A stretch of 64,000 bases of DNA from Methylocapsa sp. S129 (GTDB taxonomy: Bacteria; Pseudomonadota; Alphaproteobacteria; Rhizobiales; Beijerinckiaceae): positions 124,001 to 188,000 of the forward strand of contig NZ_LMUI01000048.1 in assembly GCF_009765995.1 (NCBI RefSeq), read 5' to 3'. Both the position numbers and the translations under genes were made by a program. The notes beneath the pieces are model-generated. The model was not told the DNA's origin. It worked only from the letters and a program-made list of their open reading frames with translations, and searched no databases. Position 1 is the first letter of the stretch, and every line of letters starts with the position of its first letter. Positions 46,398-54,751 of this stretch are shown in pieces.

Positions 46398-46750
46398 CCG
46401 GCGGCCAAGCCCTCGTGAAGGCAATGGATGCGGCCAGTTTTCCGCCACGCATAGCCATGTGGGTTCACAATATGGATACGGACACGTGGAAATTGTGGCT
46501 GGTGCCTCCTAAGGGACATCTCGACAAGCAGGATTTCTATCGCCGCATCGCGCAGATTGTTCCGCAGCACAGAGCGGAATTCGGGGGTATCGATGCGAGC
46601 GATACAGAAATGGTGTCAGACACTCACCCCGCCATGAAGGGCCTCAGTGGGTTTTTGAAGATGCCCGGGCTCGGAAGCGTTCAATTCTCCGGCAACAGAT
46701 TCAACGGGTTCTATTTACCTGACGGAATTATCTTGCGATCCGATCTTTAG
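46376..46750 (+). CDS. unknown protein paired with the HEPN gene
   Basis: This 124-residue protein is not recognised. It begins MDQNTLVAGGQALVKAMDAA, has IAMWVHNMDTDTWKLWLVPP (an alternating strand pattern), the charged helix KQDFYRRIAQIVPQHRAEFG and a C-terminal GNRFNGFYLPDGIILRSDL. It lacks a signal peptide and membrane helix. Its start lies 22 bases inside the HEPN gene in another frame, a strong sign of co-translation and joint function. It could be the antitoxin or the target-binding partner. Confidence 0.6.
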   Translation: MDQNTLVAGGQALVKAMDAASFPPRIAMWVHNMDTDTWKLWLVPPKGHLDKQDFYRRIAQIVPQHRAEFGGIDASDTEMVSDTHPAMKGLSGFLKMPGLGSVQFSGNRFNGFYLPDGIILRSDL

Positions 46751-46857
46751 GTGCGGGCATCTCGCGATTTCCGCCATATCAAATGGAACGGGAGACGGGT
46801 TCGTTAAACTGTGGAACTCAAGCTCGCGGCGCGGACAACGAATCTCGTGTGAGAGAT

Positions 46858-47238
46858 TCACGCGGCGCGCGCCGGCGGTCCGGCGGCGGCAAGTTCGGCG
46901 ACTTCTTCGTCCGAGAAGACGCGGCTACGCGTTAGGAACCGAACCCCTTCGGGCGCCTCGGCGGAGAATCCGGAACCGCGCCCGGGCACAACGTCGATGA
47001 TGAGTTGCGTATGCTCCCAATATTCGAACTGCGCGGCGCCGATATAGAATTTGCAGTCGGCGATCTCGCCAAGCAGCACATCCTGCGGCCCGACCCGAAA
47101 GTCGCCGGCAGGATAGCACATCGGCGCTGAACCATCGCAGCAGCCGCCCGACTGGTGGAACATCAAGGCGCCGTGTTGTTTCTTGAGGCGCGCAACGATT
47201 TCGGCGGCCTTGTCCGTGATCTCCACGCGGTTGACCAT
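46858..47238 (-). CDS. DUF779-family protein, partner of aldehyde dehydrogenase
   Basis: A 126-residue protein of DUF779 (PF05610). The conserved cysteine-rich centre is FHQSGGCCDGSAPMCY, followed by DVLLGEIADCKFYIGAAQFE and WEHTQLIIDVVPGRGSGFS. The family is regularly found next to acetaldehyde-type dehydrogenases, as here, and is of unknown function; the Cys cluster suggests metal binding. ATG 47238 has GAGAGGA five bases upstream. The gene is 230 bases after the dehydrogenase gene; the gap holds a copy of the dispersed repeat. Confidence 0.9.
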   Translation of the reverse strand: MVNRVEITDKAAEIVARLKKQHGALMFHQSGGCCDGSAPMCYPAGDFRVGPQDVLLGEIADCKFYIGAAQFEYWEHTQLIIDVVPGRGSGFSAEAPEGVRFLTRSRVFSDEEVAELAAAGPPARAA

Positions 47239-47309
47239 GTCTTGTCCTCTCAAAAAGAAAACGAGCGCGTGCAAAGACCTATCGGATGTCTGGCCAGACT
47301 GTCTTCCAT

Positions 47310-47418
47310 CGTCATGGCCGGGCTTGTCCCGGCCATCCACGCGGCGCCGCTGCATGCAACTTTTGAGGTTAGCGCATGCAGCTCGGCGTGGGTGGCCGGG
47401 ACAAGCCCGGCCATGACG
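47310..47418. repeat. dispersed palindromic element, copy 2
   Basis: About 109 bp with the same ends as the copy at 4307: CGTCATGGCCGGGCTTGTCC on the left and its complement ending in GGCCATGACG on the right. The ends are nearly perfect complements over at least 28 bases; the middle differs from copy 1. It lies between the aldehyde dehydrogenase and DUF779 genes of one leftward operon, as copy 1 lies within the Pot-like operon. Confidence 0.88.
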
Positions 47419-47468
47419 GGCGCGGCGCGGGGCGCCTTTACGGCGATCGCCCACGCCCGCCCGTAAGC

Positions 47469-48989
47469 TCAGAAGAATCCGAGCGCCTTGGTGGAATAGC
47501 TGACCAGCATATTCTTGGTCTGCTGATAATGATCGAGCATCATCTTATGGGTCTCGCGCCCGATGCCGGACGCCTTGTAGCCGCCGAAGGCCGCATGCGC
47601 GGGATAGGCGTGGTAGCAGTTCGTCCAGACGCGCCCCGCCTGGATCGCGCGCCCGAAGCGGTAGGCGCGGTTGCCGTTGCGCGTCCACACGCCCGCGCCA
47701 AGGCCGTAGAGCGTATCATTGGCGATGGCGAGCGCGTCGTCCTCGTCTTTGAATTTCGCGACCGAAACGACCGGTCCGAAAATCTCCTCCTGGAAGACGC
47801 GCATCTTGTTGTGGCCTTCGAAAATCGTCGGCTCGACATAATAGCCTTCGGCGAGTTCGCCATCGAGATGGGCGCGCTTGCCGCCGGTCAGCGCCTTGGC
47901 GCCTTCCTGCTTGCCGATGTCGAGATAGGACAGGATTTTCTCGAGCTGGTCGTTGGAGGCCTGCGCGCCGATCATAGTCGCCGCGTCGAGCGGATGACCT
48001 TGTTTGATCTTCTTGGTGCGGGCGACCGCGCGCTCCATGAACTTGTCGTAGATCGATTCTTGCACCAGCGCCCGGCTCGGGCAGGTGCAGACTTCGCCCT
48101 GATTGAGCGCGAACATGGTGAAGCCTTCGAGCGCCTTGTCGAAGAAATCGTCGTCCGCGTCCATGACGTCGGCGAAGAAGATGTTCGGCGACTTGCCGCC
48201 AAGCTCCAGCGTGACTGGAATGATGTTGTCGGAGGCATATTGCATGATCAGGCGCCCCGTCGTCGTCTCGCCGGTGAAGGCGATCTTGGCGATGCGCTTG
48301 TTCTGGGCGAGCGGCTTGCCCGCCTCGATGCCAAAACCGTTGACGATGTTGAGCACGCCAGGCGGCAGAATGTCGGCGATCAATTCGGCGACGACGAGGA
48401 TGCCGAGCGGCGTCTGTTCGGCTGGCTTCAAGACGACGCAATTGCCCGCTGCGAGCGCCGGAGCGAGCTTCCATGTCGCCATCAGGATCGGGAAGTTCCA
48501 CGGGATGATCTGGCCGACGACGCCGAGCGGCTCATGGAAATGATAGGCGACGGTGTCGTGGTCAATCTCCGAAATGCCGCCTTCCTGGGCGCGGATCGCG
48601 CTGGCGAAATAACGCCAATGGTCGACGACCAGCGGCATGTCGGCATGGGTCGATTCCCGGATCGGCTTGCCATTGTCGAGCGTCTCGACGAGGGCGAGCA
48701 GCTCCAGATTGGTCTCCAGCTTGTCGGCGATCTTGTTAAGGAGGCGTGAGCGCTCCTGCACCGACGTCTTGCCCCAGGCGTCCTTGGCCTTATGGGCGGC
48801 GTCGAGCGCGAGTTCGATGTCGGCGCCCGAAGAACGGGGAACCTCGCAAAGCTTCTTGCCGGTGATCGGGCTCGGATTGTCGAAATAACGCCCCTCGACC
48901 GGCGCTACCCATTTGCCGCCGATGAAATTGTCATAGCGGTCGCGGATGAGAACCTGTTTGGAGACTTTCTCCAAGGCTTGCTGGAACAT
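47469..48989 (-). CDS. NAD-dependent aldehyde dehydrogenase (acetaldehyde dehydrogenase type)
   Basis: A 506-residue ALDH. The catalytic Cys is in [13 protein letters not shown] and the general-base Glu in [13 protein letters not shown]; the NAD-binding FTGETTTGR is also present. The sequence start [20 protein letters not shown] is typical of the AldB/ExaC group that oxidises acetaldehyde and similar small aldehydes and is accompanied by DUF779. ATG 48989 follows AAGGAGG by nine bases; a 19-codon open extension upstream is disfavoured. I searched the upstream region for a sigma-54 site, as in some relatives, without success. Confidence 0.92.
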   Translation of the reverse strand: MFQQALEKVSKQVLIRDRYDNFIGGKWVAPVEGRYFDNPSPITGKKLCEVPRSSGADIELALDAAHKAKDAWGKTSVQERSRLLNKIADKLETNLELLALVETLDNGKPIRESTHADMPLVVDHWRYFASAIRAQEGGISEIDHDTVAYHFHEPLGVVGQIIPWNFPILMATWKLAPALAAGNCVVLKPAEQTPLGILVVAELIADILPPGVLNIVNGFGIEAGKPLAQNKRIAKIAFTGETTTGRLIMQYASDNIIPVTLELGGKSPNIFFADVMDADDDFFDKALEGFTMFALNQGEVCTCPSRALVQESIYDKFMERAVARTKKIKQGHPLDAATMIGAQASNDQLEKILSYLDIGKQEGAKALTGGKRAHLDGELAEGYYVEPTIFEGHNKMRVFQEEIFGPVVSVAKFKDEDDALAIANDTLYGLGAGVWTRNGNRAYRFGRAIQAGRVWTNCYHAYPAHAAFGGYKASGIGRETHKMMLDHYQQTKNMLVSYSTKALGFF

Positions 48990-49325
48990 GATTATCTTCC
49001 TCCTTGATGTGACGCGCCGTTCGGCGTCGTGTGTTTTGGGCGTCATCGGGCGGCATTCGTCGCGGCGGCTCCGTCGGGCGGGGCCGTGCCGATCAATTAT
49101 TCTTGATGTCGACCGAACTTTTCCATCAGAGGGAGCCGATCATCCGCCGACTCCTTAATCCTTGCAGGCGCATGGCGAGCAAGGGCCTCCGGCGAGTGAG
49201 TTTGCTCCCTTGCCGATGCCCCGTCAACGTTATAGTTGTCCGGGTATAACGGGTGCAGAACTGCCGGACGCCGCCACGGCGATTTGTCCGAGATCGAGGG
49301 GCCTTCGGCTTCGCCGCGTCGGCGC
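48990..49325. other. intergenic region upstream of the aldehyde dehydrogenase gene
   Basis: No supportable gene lies here; a 76-codon open frame on the minus strand (49097-49327) has no recognised domain. The promoter of the aldehyde dehydrogenase operon must lie within it, but neither a convincing sigma-70 nor a -24/-12 sigma-54 site was found by eye. Confidence 0.4.
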
Positions 49326-49354
49326 AAAAAAGAGAGGCTCCCGGGCGGGAGCCT
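49326..49354 (-). terminator. rho-independent terminator of the fucose mutarotase operon
   Basis: Bases 49335-49354 form a perfect eight-base-pair stem AGGCTCCC/GGGAGCCT with a four-base GGGC loop. On the minus strand it is followed by CTC and six T residues. It lies 39 bases after the stop of the FucU/RbsD-like gene and would end that leftward transcript. Confidence 0.88.
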
Positions 49355-49392
49355 GCAAAGGCCGTGACGTCAAGCTGGATGGCGGGCCACGT

Positions 49393-49827
49393 TCATTGCG
49401 GCGGGATCACGCCTTTTTTCAGAATGATATTGCCGTAGAAGCGTCGTTCGCCGGTGGCGATCACGGCGAAACATTCGCTGGCGCGCTGGTAGAACTTATG
49501 ACGCTCGAGTTTGTGCAGCTTAAAGCCGGCTCCTTCATGTTTGGCGATCACAGCGCGGAACTCGTCGAAAATCGGCTCCTCGCGGGACGGTTTGCCGACC
49601 ACTTCCATGCGCACGCAGGAGTCGGGAACGAAAGAATCGAGCGGCATGACGGAGAGTACGACATCCAGCGCCTGCGTCGCGCTCAGCGCGTCAAGGCGGA
49701 TGACCCGGGGGCCCGCCGACTCCGCGGGATAATTGCCGTCGACGATCACGATCTCGTCGCCATGGCCCATCGCGCGCAGCGCATAGAGCAGTTCCGGCGT
49801 CAGCAACGGATCGATGTTCTTGAGCAT
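49393..49827 (-). CDS. RbsD/FucU-family mutarotase
   Basis: A 144-residue protein with the FucU pattern: MLKNIDPLLTPELLYALRAM, GHGDEIVIVDGNYPA and the C-terminal ERRFYGNIILKKGV. These enzymes speed interconversion of sugar anomers; the FucU branch prefers L-fucose, while RbsD prefers ribose. The catalytic His is in MGHGDEI. It follows an aldo/keto reductase gene by 82 bases on the same strand and precedes a strong terminator, so the two form a sugar-oxidising operon. Confidence 0.9.
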   Translation of the reverse strand: MLKNIDPLLTPELLYALRAMGHGDEIVIVDGNYPAESAGPRVIRLDALSATQALDVVLSVMPLDSFVPDSCVRMEVVGKPSREEPIFDEFRAVIAKHEGAGFKLHKLERHKFYQRASECFAVIATGERRFYGNIILKKGVIPPQ

Positions 49828-49909
49828 GGGCGTTTCCCTGATTGGTCGGTGATCGTCTCATCGCCCCAGGCGATGCGATTTGGAATTGTCGTTTTCCTGC
49901 GCTGGAATT

Positions 49910-50962
49910 CTATCGCGGCGTCGGCGCGTCGGCGCGCATCAGGCCGGCCGCCTTCAACTCGCGCCACAGAGCGGGCGGAACCTTCTTGCCAATCATTTCG
50001 GCGTTGCGCGCGACCTCGCTGGGCCGCTGCCCGCCTGGTATCACCGAAACGACGGCGGGATGGCCCAGGGGGAAGCGGATCGCCGCCTCGGCGAGCTTCA
50101 CCTCATGCTTTTTGCAAATCGCCTGAATCCCGGCGACGCGCTCCAGCACCTCCCGGCTTGCCGGCGCGTAATTGTAGAAGGCGCCGGGTTTGGGGCCGGT
50201 GGCCAGAATGCCGGAATTGAAAGGGCCGCCGACGACCACGCCGATGTTCTTTTCCACGCAATAGGGCAGGAAGCTTTGCAGCGCCTCCTGCTCAAGCAGC
50301 GTGTAGCGCCCGGCCAGCAGGAACACGTCGAAATCGCCAGCACGCGCCAGATGCTCGGCGACTTCCCATTCGTTGATCCCCGCGCCGATCGCCTTGATCG
50401 CGCCGCCGTCGCGCAGCTTGATCAACGCCTTGTAGCCGCCCTCCATGAATTCCTTGATGCGCGCGTCCGACGCTGCTTTCGTTCCGTGGGTGAAAACGTC
50501 GACATCATGGGCGTAGACGATGTCGATATGATCGAGCCCGAGCCGCTCCAGCGAAAATTCCAGTGAGCGCATGACGCCGTCATAGGAATAGTCGAAACGC
50601 TCGCGGCGCGATGGCGTTTCAAAAAAGGCGCCCTGGCGCGACCGGTCCTTTGGCGCACACAATTCCAGCAGGCGGCCGATTTTGGTCGAGATCAGATAGG
50701 AATCGCGTGGTTTGGGGCGCAAAAAACCATTGATCCTCGTCTCCGAAAGACCAAGGCCGTAAAGCGGCGCCGTGTCGTAATAGCGGCAGCCGGCGTTCCA
50801 CGCCGTATCGAGCGTGGCGCGCGCTTCCTTTTCGGTCATGGGACGGTAGAGATTGCCGAGCGGCGCGCCGCCAAAGCCAAGCTCGGTGAATTGCAGCTCG
50901 GCGCCCGAGCGCGCGTTGAATTTCCGCTTTCTGATCGTGCGAGCGCGTGCCTCCGTCGTCAT
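49910..50962 (-). CDS. aldo/keto reductase, probable aldose (L-fucose-type) dehydrogenase
   Basis: A 350-residue AKR. The catalytic set is visible: Asp and Tyr in CRYYDTAPLYGLGLSE, Lys in STKIGR and His in IVYAHDVDVF. It resembles D-threo-aldose 1-dehydrogenase/L-fucose dehydrogenase and pyridoxal 4-dehydrogenase enzymes. ATG 50962 has a GGGGGG site seven bases upstream; a 29-codon extension is open but unsupported. The downstream mutarotase gene supports a role in oxidising L-fucose or a related aldose, the first step of the non-phosphorylating route. Confidence 0.86.
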   Translation of the reverse strand: MTTEARARTIRKRKFNARSGAELQFTELGFGGAPLGNLYRPMTEKEARATLDTAWNAGCRYYDTAPLYGLGLSETRINGFLRPKPRDSYLISTKIGRLLELCAPKDRSRQGAFFETPSRRERFDYSYDGVMRSLEFSLERLGLDHIDIVYAHDVDVFTHGTKAASDARIKEFMEGGYKALIKLRDGGAIKAIGAGINEWEVAEHLARAGDFDVFLLAGRYTLLEQEALQSFLPYCVEKNIGVVVGGPFNSGILATGPKPGAFYNYAPASREVLERVAGIQAICKKHEVKLAEAAIRFPLGHPAVVSVIPGGQRPSEVARNAEMIGKKVPPALWRELKAAGLMRADAPTPR

Positions 50963-51095
50963 GGTCGCATCCCCCCTTGATGATCGAATACTCGCGCAAC
51001 ACACGCTGAGGGGGAGCATCATAGGCGCCGCCGCCCATGCGTCAATCAAACATCGCTGTGATTGTGATGGCGCGCCTCGGCGATTGAATTCGCCT

Positions 51096-51128
51096 CGTCA
51101 TGGCCGCGAGCTCGGCCCGGCTATGACG
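51096..51128. repeat. 33-bp remnant of the dispersed palindromic element
   Basis: The two ends of the element, CGTCATGGCC on the left and CGGCTATGACG on the right, are joined through a short middle of about 12 bases. This looks like an internal-deletion product of the 109-bp element. It lies in the 299-bp gap between the divergent aldo/keto reductase and PEBP-like genes. Confidence 0.6.
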
Positions 51129-51261
51129 ACGCAAAGGGCCAGATTTGCTGTCGTCGTTCGCGCCCTTGCACAATCGATCGCAATCGATTGAAAATGGTCA
51201 TGTCAAAAATCACGCTGACAAAGTCATCGCGGCGATCGGCATAAGTGAGAGGAGCCAAACT

Positions 51262-51780
51262 ATGCAAAATCCTGTCCCTGGCGCGGCGAGCGCATTCACT
51301 CTCACGAGCCCGGATATCAACCCGAATGCGACGATCGCTGAAGAACAAATCTTCAACGGTTTCGGTTGCGCGGGCAAGAATGTCTCGCCGACGTTGCGCT
51401 GGTCGGGCGCGCCCGAGGGAACCAGAAGCTTCGCGATCAGCGTCTATGACCCCGATGCCCCGACGGGAAGCGGGTTCTGGCATTGGGTCGTGGTCAATAT
51501 TCCCGCCGATGCGAGCGCGCTCGTCAAGGGCGCAGGCGACGCCAAGGGGAGTGGACTGCCCGCGGGCGCGCTGCAAACCGGCACCGATTTTGGCGCCCCC
51601 GGCTATGGCGGCCCGTGCCCGCCCAAGGGCGACAAGCCCCATCATTATCATTTCACCATATTCGCGGTCGACGTTGAAAAGCTCGACGTGGACGAAAACG
51701 CTTCGGCCGCCTTCGTCGGCTTCAATCTGCATTTCCACACTTTAGCCAAGGCGACGCTGACGGGCCTTTATGGACATTGA
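51262..51780 (+). CDS. YbhB/YbcL-type PEBP-like protein
   Basis: A 172-residue protein of the bacterial phosphatidylethanolamine-binding-protein family. The ligand-site patterns are VYDPDAPTGSGFWHWVVVNI and GGPCPPKGDKPHHYHFTIFA. Bacterial members are of uncertain function; they may bind phospholipid head groups or act as inhibitors. ATG 51262 follows GAGAGGAG; an in-frame extension of 39 codons is unsupported. No export signal is apparent. Confidence 0.9.
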   Translation: MQNPVPGAASAFTLTSPDINPNATIAEEQIFNGFGCAGKNVSPTLRWSGAPEGTRSFAISVYDPDAPTGSGFWHWVVVNIPADASALVKGAGDAKGSGLPAGALQTGTDFGAPGYGGPCPPKGDKPHHYHFTIFAVDVEKLDVDENASAAFVGFNLHFHTLAKATLTGLYGH

Positions 51781-51941
51781 AGCGTCACGCGCGCTCACAT
51801 CTCTCGGGACGGCCAAAGGCTGTTTTTAAGGGGAAGCGCGGAATTGCGCGGAACGCCGCCTATTTGAAGGCGTTGAAAAGAGAGGCCTTGCGTCGCGAGG
51901 CGATCGGCGGCAAATTCGCCGGCCAAACGGGAGAATGCGTT

Positions 51942-52895
51942 ATGCCAAGCAAGCTCGAACAGTTGCGTTCGATGAGCACGGTCGTTTCCGACACCGGCGA
52001 TATGGAATCGATCCGTGCTTTCAAACCGACGGACGCCACCACCAATCCGACTCTCATTCTCAAGGCGACGCAATTGCCGGCCTATGCGCATCTGGTCGAG
52101 GAGGCGATCGCTTGGGGGCGCAAGCACGCGGCCTCGGCCGGCGCGGTCACCGATCGACTGGCCGTCAATTTCGGCGCGGAACTGACCAAGATCGTGCCCG
52201 GCCGCGTGTCGACGGAAGTTGATGCGGATTTGTCGTTCGATACGGCTGCGATGATCGTCAAGGCGCGCGCGCTGATCGCAGATTACGCGAGCCGCAGCGT
52301 CTCGCATGAGCGCATCCTTATCAAGCTGGCCACGACCTGGGAAGGCGTCCAAGCCGCTGCCGTCCTGCAAAAAGAGGGCATCGACTGCAATATGACGCTG
52401 CTCTTTTCGGCCGCCCAGGCGATCGCCTGCGCCAATGCGCACGCCTTTCTGATTTCGCCCTTCGTCGGCCGCATCCTTGACTGGCATGTCAAGAACGGCG
52501 GCGGTCCCTACACCAGCGAGACCGATCCCGGCGTCCTATCTGTGCGCGGCATCTACGCCTATTACAAGGCGAATGACATTAAGACGGTGGTGATGGGCGC
52601 CTCGTTCCGCAATATCGGCGAGATCGAGGCTCTGGCGGGCTGCGACCGCCTGACCATCTCGCCGCAACTTCTCGAACAATTGTCGAAAGACGAGGGCGCG
52701 CTGACGCGCAAAATGTCGCCCGACGATTCCAAGGGCGCGCCGGCGGCAACCGCGCTCGACGAAAAATCGTTCCGCTGGATGATGAACGAAGATGCGATGG
52801 CGACCGACAAGCTGGCCGAGGGCATTCGCACCTTCGCCAAGGATCTCGGCAGCCTGCGCAATCTCGTCACCGCGCGGCTGGCCGCGGCGGCCTGA
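51942..52895 (+). CDS. tal: transaldolase
   Basis: A 317-residue class I transaldolase of the TalB type, moving a dihydroxyacetone unit between sugar phosphates in the pentose phosphate pathway. The Schiff-base lysine is in RILIKLATTWEG (about residue 130) and the DATTNPTLI motif is near residue 30. ATG 51942 follows GGGAGA by nine bases; the frame is open for 55 codons upstream, but that part has no family match. It is followed after 15 bases by a DsbA-fold gene, so the two may be co-transcribed. Confidence 0.94.
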   Translation: MPSKLEQLRSMSTVVSDTGDMESIRAFKPTDATTNPTLILKATQLPAYAHLVEEAIAWGRKHAASAGAVTDRLAVNFGAELTKIVPGRVSTEVDADLSFDTAAMIVKARALIADYASRSVSHERILIKLATTWEGVQAAAVLQKEGIDCNMTLLFSAAQAIACANAHAFLISPFVGRILDWHVKNGGGPYTSETDPGVLSVRGIYAYYKANDIKTVVMGASFRNIGEIEALAGCDRLTISPQLLEQLSKDEGALTRKMSPDDSKGAPAATALDEKSFRWMMNEDAMATDKLAEGIRTFAKDLGSLRNLVTARLAAAA

Positions 52896-52910
52896 ACGAG
52901 GGGCGACTTC

Positions 52911-53546
52911 GTGCCGGCAGTCGATTTCTGGTACGAATTCGCCAGCACCTATTCCTATCCCGCCGCGATGCGCGTCGAAGCGCTCGCGCGTGAGCGCGGT
53001 GTGACGTTGAGCTGGCGCCCGTTCCTGCTCGGCCCGATCTTCGCGGCGCGCGGCATGGCGGATTCGCCCTTCAATCTCAACGCCGCCAAGGGGCGCTATA
53101 TGTGGAGCGACCTCACGCGCGTCTGCGCGCGCCACGGCCTGCCTTTGCGCCGTCCCGAACCTTTTCCGCAAAACAGCCTGCTCGCCGCCCGCGTTGCGCT
53201 CGCGCTTGACGATACGAGGCGGCCTGAGTTTTCGCGCGCGGTGTATACGGCCGAGTTCGGCGGCGGCCCGCCGATCGCCGAGCGCGCAACCCTCGCCGCC
53301 ATTCTCGAAGGATTGGGTTTGAACGCGGCTGACATCCTGGAGCGTGCGGTGGGCGCGCCGGTCAAGGATAAGCTGCGCAGCGAAACCGCGCGCGCCGAAA
53401 GCCTCGGCATTTTCGGCGCGCCGAACCTCGTCACCGCGGATGGCGAGATTTTCTGGGGCAATGATCGCTTGGAAGAGGGGATCGACTGGGCTGTTGCGCT
53501 GACGCCCGCGCGCGATGAGGCGCCACCCAGGCTCCCATCACCATAA
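52911..53546 (+). CDS. DsbA-fold 2-hydroxychromene-2-carboxylate isomerase-like protein
   Basis: A 211-residue thioredoxin-fold protein of the kappa-GST/HCCA isomerase family. The redox CxxC of DsbA is replaced by STYSYP (FWYEFASTYSYPAAMRVEAL), as expected for glutathione-dependent isomerases. The C-terminal LGIFGAPNLVTADGEIFWGN carries the cis-Pro loop. The start is GTG 52911 with GAGGGG upstream. Many members lie outside aromatic-degradation clusters, and here the neighbour is transaldolase, so the substrate is unknown. Confidence 0.85.
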   Translation: MPAVDFWYEFASTYSYPAAMRVEALARERGVTLSWRPFLLGPIFAARGMADSPFNLNAAKGRYMWSDLTRVCARHGLPLRRPEPFPQNSLLAARVALALDDTRRPEFSRAVYTAEFGGGPPIAERATLAAILEGLGLNAADILERAVGAPVKDKLRSETARAESLGIFGAPNLVTADGEIFWGNDRLEEGIDWAVALTPARDEAPPRLPSP

Positions 53547-53631
53547 TTTTATTGGTCCGATCCGCGAATGCGCAAAGCGCGTGAATCTACGCCGCCATAA
53601 TCCGAGAAGCTCTAACCGATGAACTCCCGGC

Positions 53632-54171
53632 TCAACTAGCCCTTGCCAATGTCGTGGGCGCGAGGAGTTTGCTCACCGCTTTGGTGACGCGGTCGAGTTG
53701 CGTTTGCGCTGCTCCTTCACGAAGCTCCATATCCTTGGCGCGTTCTTCGCTCGCCCTTGCGCGCGTTTCAGCCGTTTCGGCGCGCTCAGCTTCGATGCGA
53801 ATTTGTATCTCGGCTTTCGCGGCTTGCTGATAGGCGGCTTCTCGTTGCGTGGATAGGCTTGCGAGCTGCGTCTTCAAATTGAAGATCGTTTCTTCGTATT
53901 GCGTCTTCAAATTATAGATGGTCTCTTCATAAGCGCTTATTCTTGCATGAAGATCGCTTATCATTTTTCCCGCACCCTCGATCGTCTCGACGAGTCTATC
54001 AAGGCTGTCGTTGACGGGGTGATCGGCGGGACGTCGATCGTGCGCGTTTACGAGGCGCGTTTCTCTGGAGGGGCTTTCAGCGCGGTCCCGATTGAGCTCT
54101 GCTATGCTGCGCTGCAGGTTGGCGAACGGTCTGAGATGCGTGACTTCGGCAGCCCCATGCCTTTGGGTCAT
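53632..54171 (-). CDS. coiled-coil protein of unknown function with internal duplication
   Basis: A 179-residue protein. About residues 50-155 are predicted coiled coil, rich in Glu, Ala and Arg. It contains a duplicated 11-residue unit, YEETIYNLKTQ followed directly by YEETIFNLKTQ, visible in the DNA as a 33-bp repeat. No signal peptide or helix is present. ATG 54171 has GAGGA eight bases upstream. The upstream 150 bases are AT-rich and hold a plausible promoter. I know no function; such proteins are often cytoskeletal-like or scaffolding. Confidence 0.65.
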   Translation of the reverse strand: MTQRHGAAEVTHLRPFANLQRSIAELNRDRAESPSRETRLVNAHDRRPADHPVNDSLDRLVETIEGAGKMISDLHARISAYEETIYNLKTQYEETIFNLKTQLASLSTQREAAYQQAAKAEIQIRIEAERAETAETRARASEERAKDMELREGAAQTQLDRVTKAVSKLLAPTTLARAS

Positions 54172-54325
54172 TTAACTATTCCTCAATGATAAATCGTTCA
54201 AAAGGAACATGTTCAAATTCGTTAAGAAAGTTTAACAAACATTTAAGGATTGTGCTGACTTCCCGATATTTTTACCTTTCGGCAGGGTTTTCTTTGATAA
54301 AGCGTCGCACGACCTGGACTTACTA

Positions 54326-54751
54326 TCACGGCCTCGCGGCCTTGACGTCGGCGGCGGAGATGGGATCGTCATAGCTGGTGCCGAAATGGGTGCGTACGTA
54401 ATTGATCACGTCCGCGACCTGCGCATCGCTCATCATGCGTCCGAGCGGCGGCATTCCTCGCAATCCGTTGAACAACAGGCTCGTGAGATAGTCCGCCGAA
54501 GCGAGGTTCTTGTTTCCGGCAAGCGCTGGATAGGCGGCGGCGCCGACCGCGCCCCTCCCGTCTGGCTGATGGCAGGCGGCGCAGACATTGGCGTAGAGCG
54601 CCGCGCCGCCCTGTTCGTCGAAGCCTCGGCCGCGGCTGATGAAAGGCGCGCTCGTGGGAGGCTCCTGAGCCAGGACGCCTGTGCAGGCGAGAACGGCGGC
54701 GCAAAGCAGCACGAGGCGGCGGCGATCGATTGGCGTGCGGACGGCGCCCAT
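54326..54751 (-). CDS. c-type cytochrome, periplasmic
   Basis: A 141-residue protein with an N-terminal signal sequence (RRLVLLCAAVLACTGVLAQ) and one haem site, CAACH, near residue 58. The likely Met ligand is in GMPPLGRMMSD, and the domain ends with DVINYVRTHFG, as in class I cytochromes. Its start overlaps the stop of the upstream flavin amine oxidoreductase by one base (TGATG), so the two are translated together. It is the likely electron acceptor for that enzyme in the periplasm. Confidence 0.9.
   Translation of the reverse strand: MGAVRTPIDRRRLVLLCAAVLACTGVLAQEPPTSAPFISRGRGFDEQGGAALYANVCAACHQPDGRGAVGAAAYPALAGNKNLASADYLTSLLFNGLRGMPPLGRMMSDAQVADVINYVRTHFGTSYDDPISAADVKAARP

Noticed and set aside
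48990-49325. Sigma-54 promoter for the aldehyde dehydrogenase operon.
   Set aside because: No TGGCAC-N5-TTGC match was found on the minus strand.
49097-49327. Minus-strand 76-codon frame between the aldehyde dehydrogenase and mutarotase genes.
   Set aside because: No domain and no convincing ribosome site, and it starts right after a strong terminator.
54185-54235. GAAC/GTTC words upstream of the coiled-coil gene that look like an SOS (LexA) box.
   Set aside because: The alphaproteobacterial box needs GTTC-N7-GTTC; here the spacing is 11, and the GAAC-AT-GTTC palindrome has the wrong gap for other LexA types.
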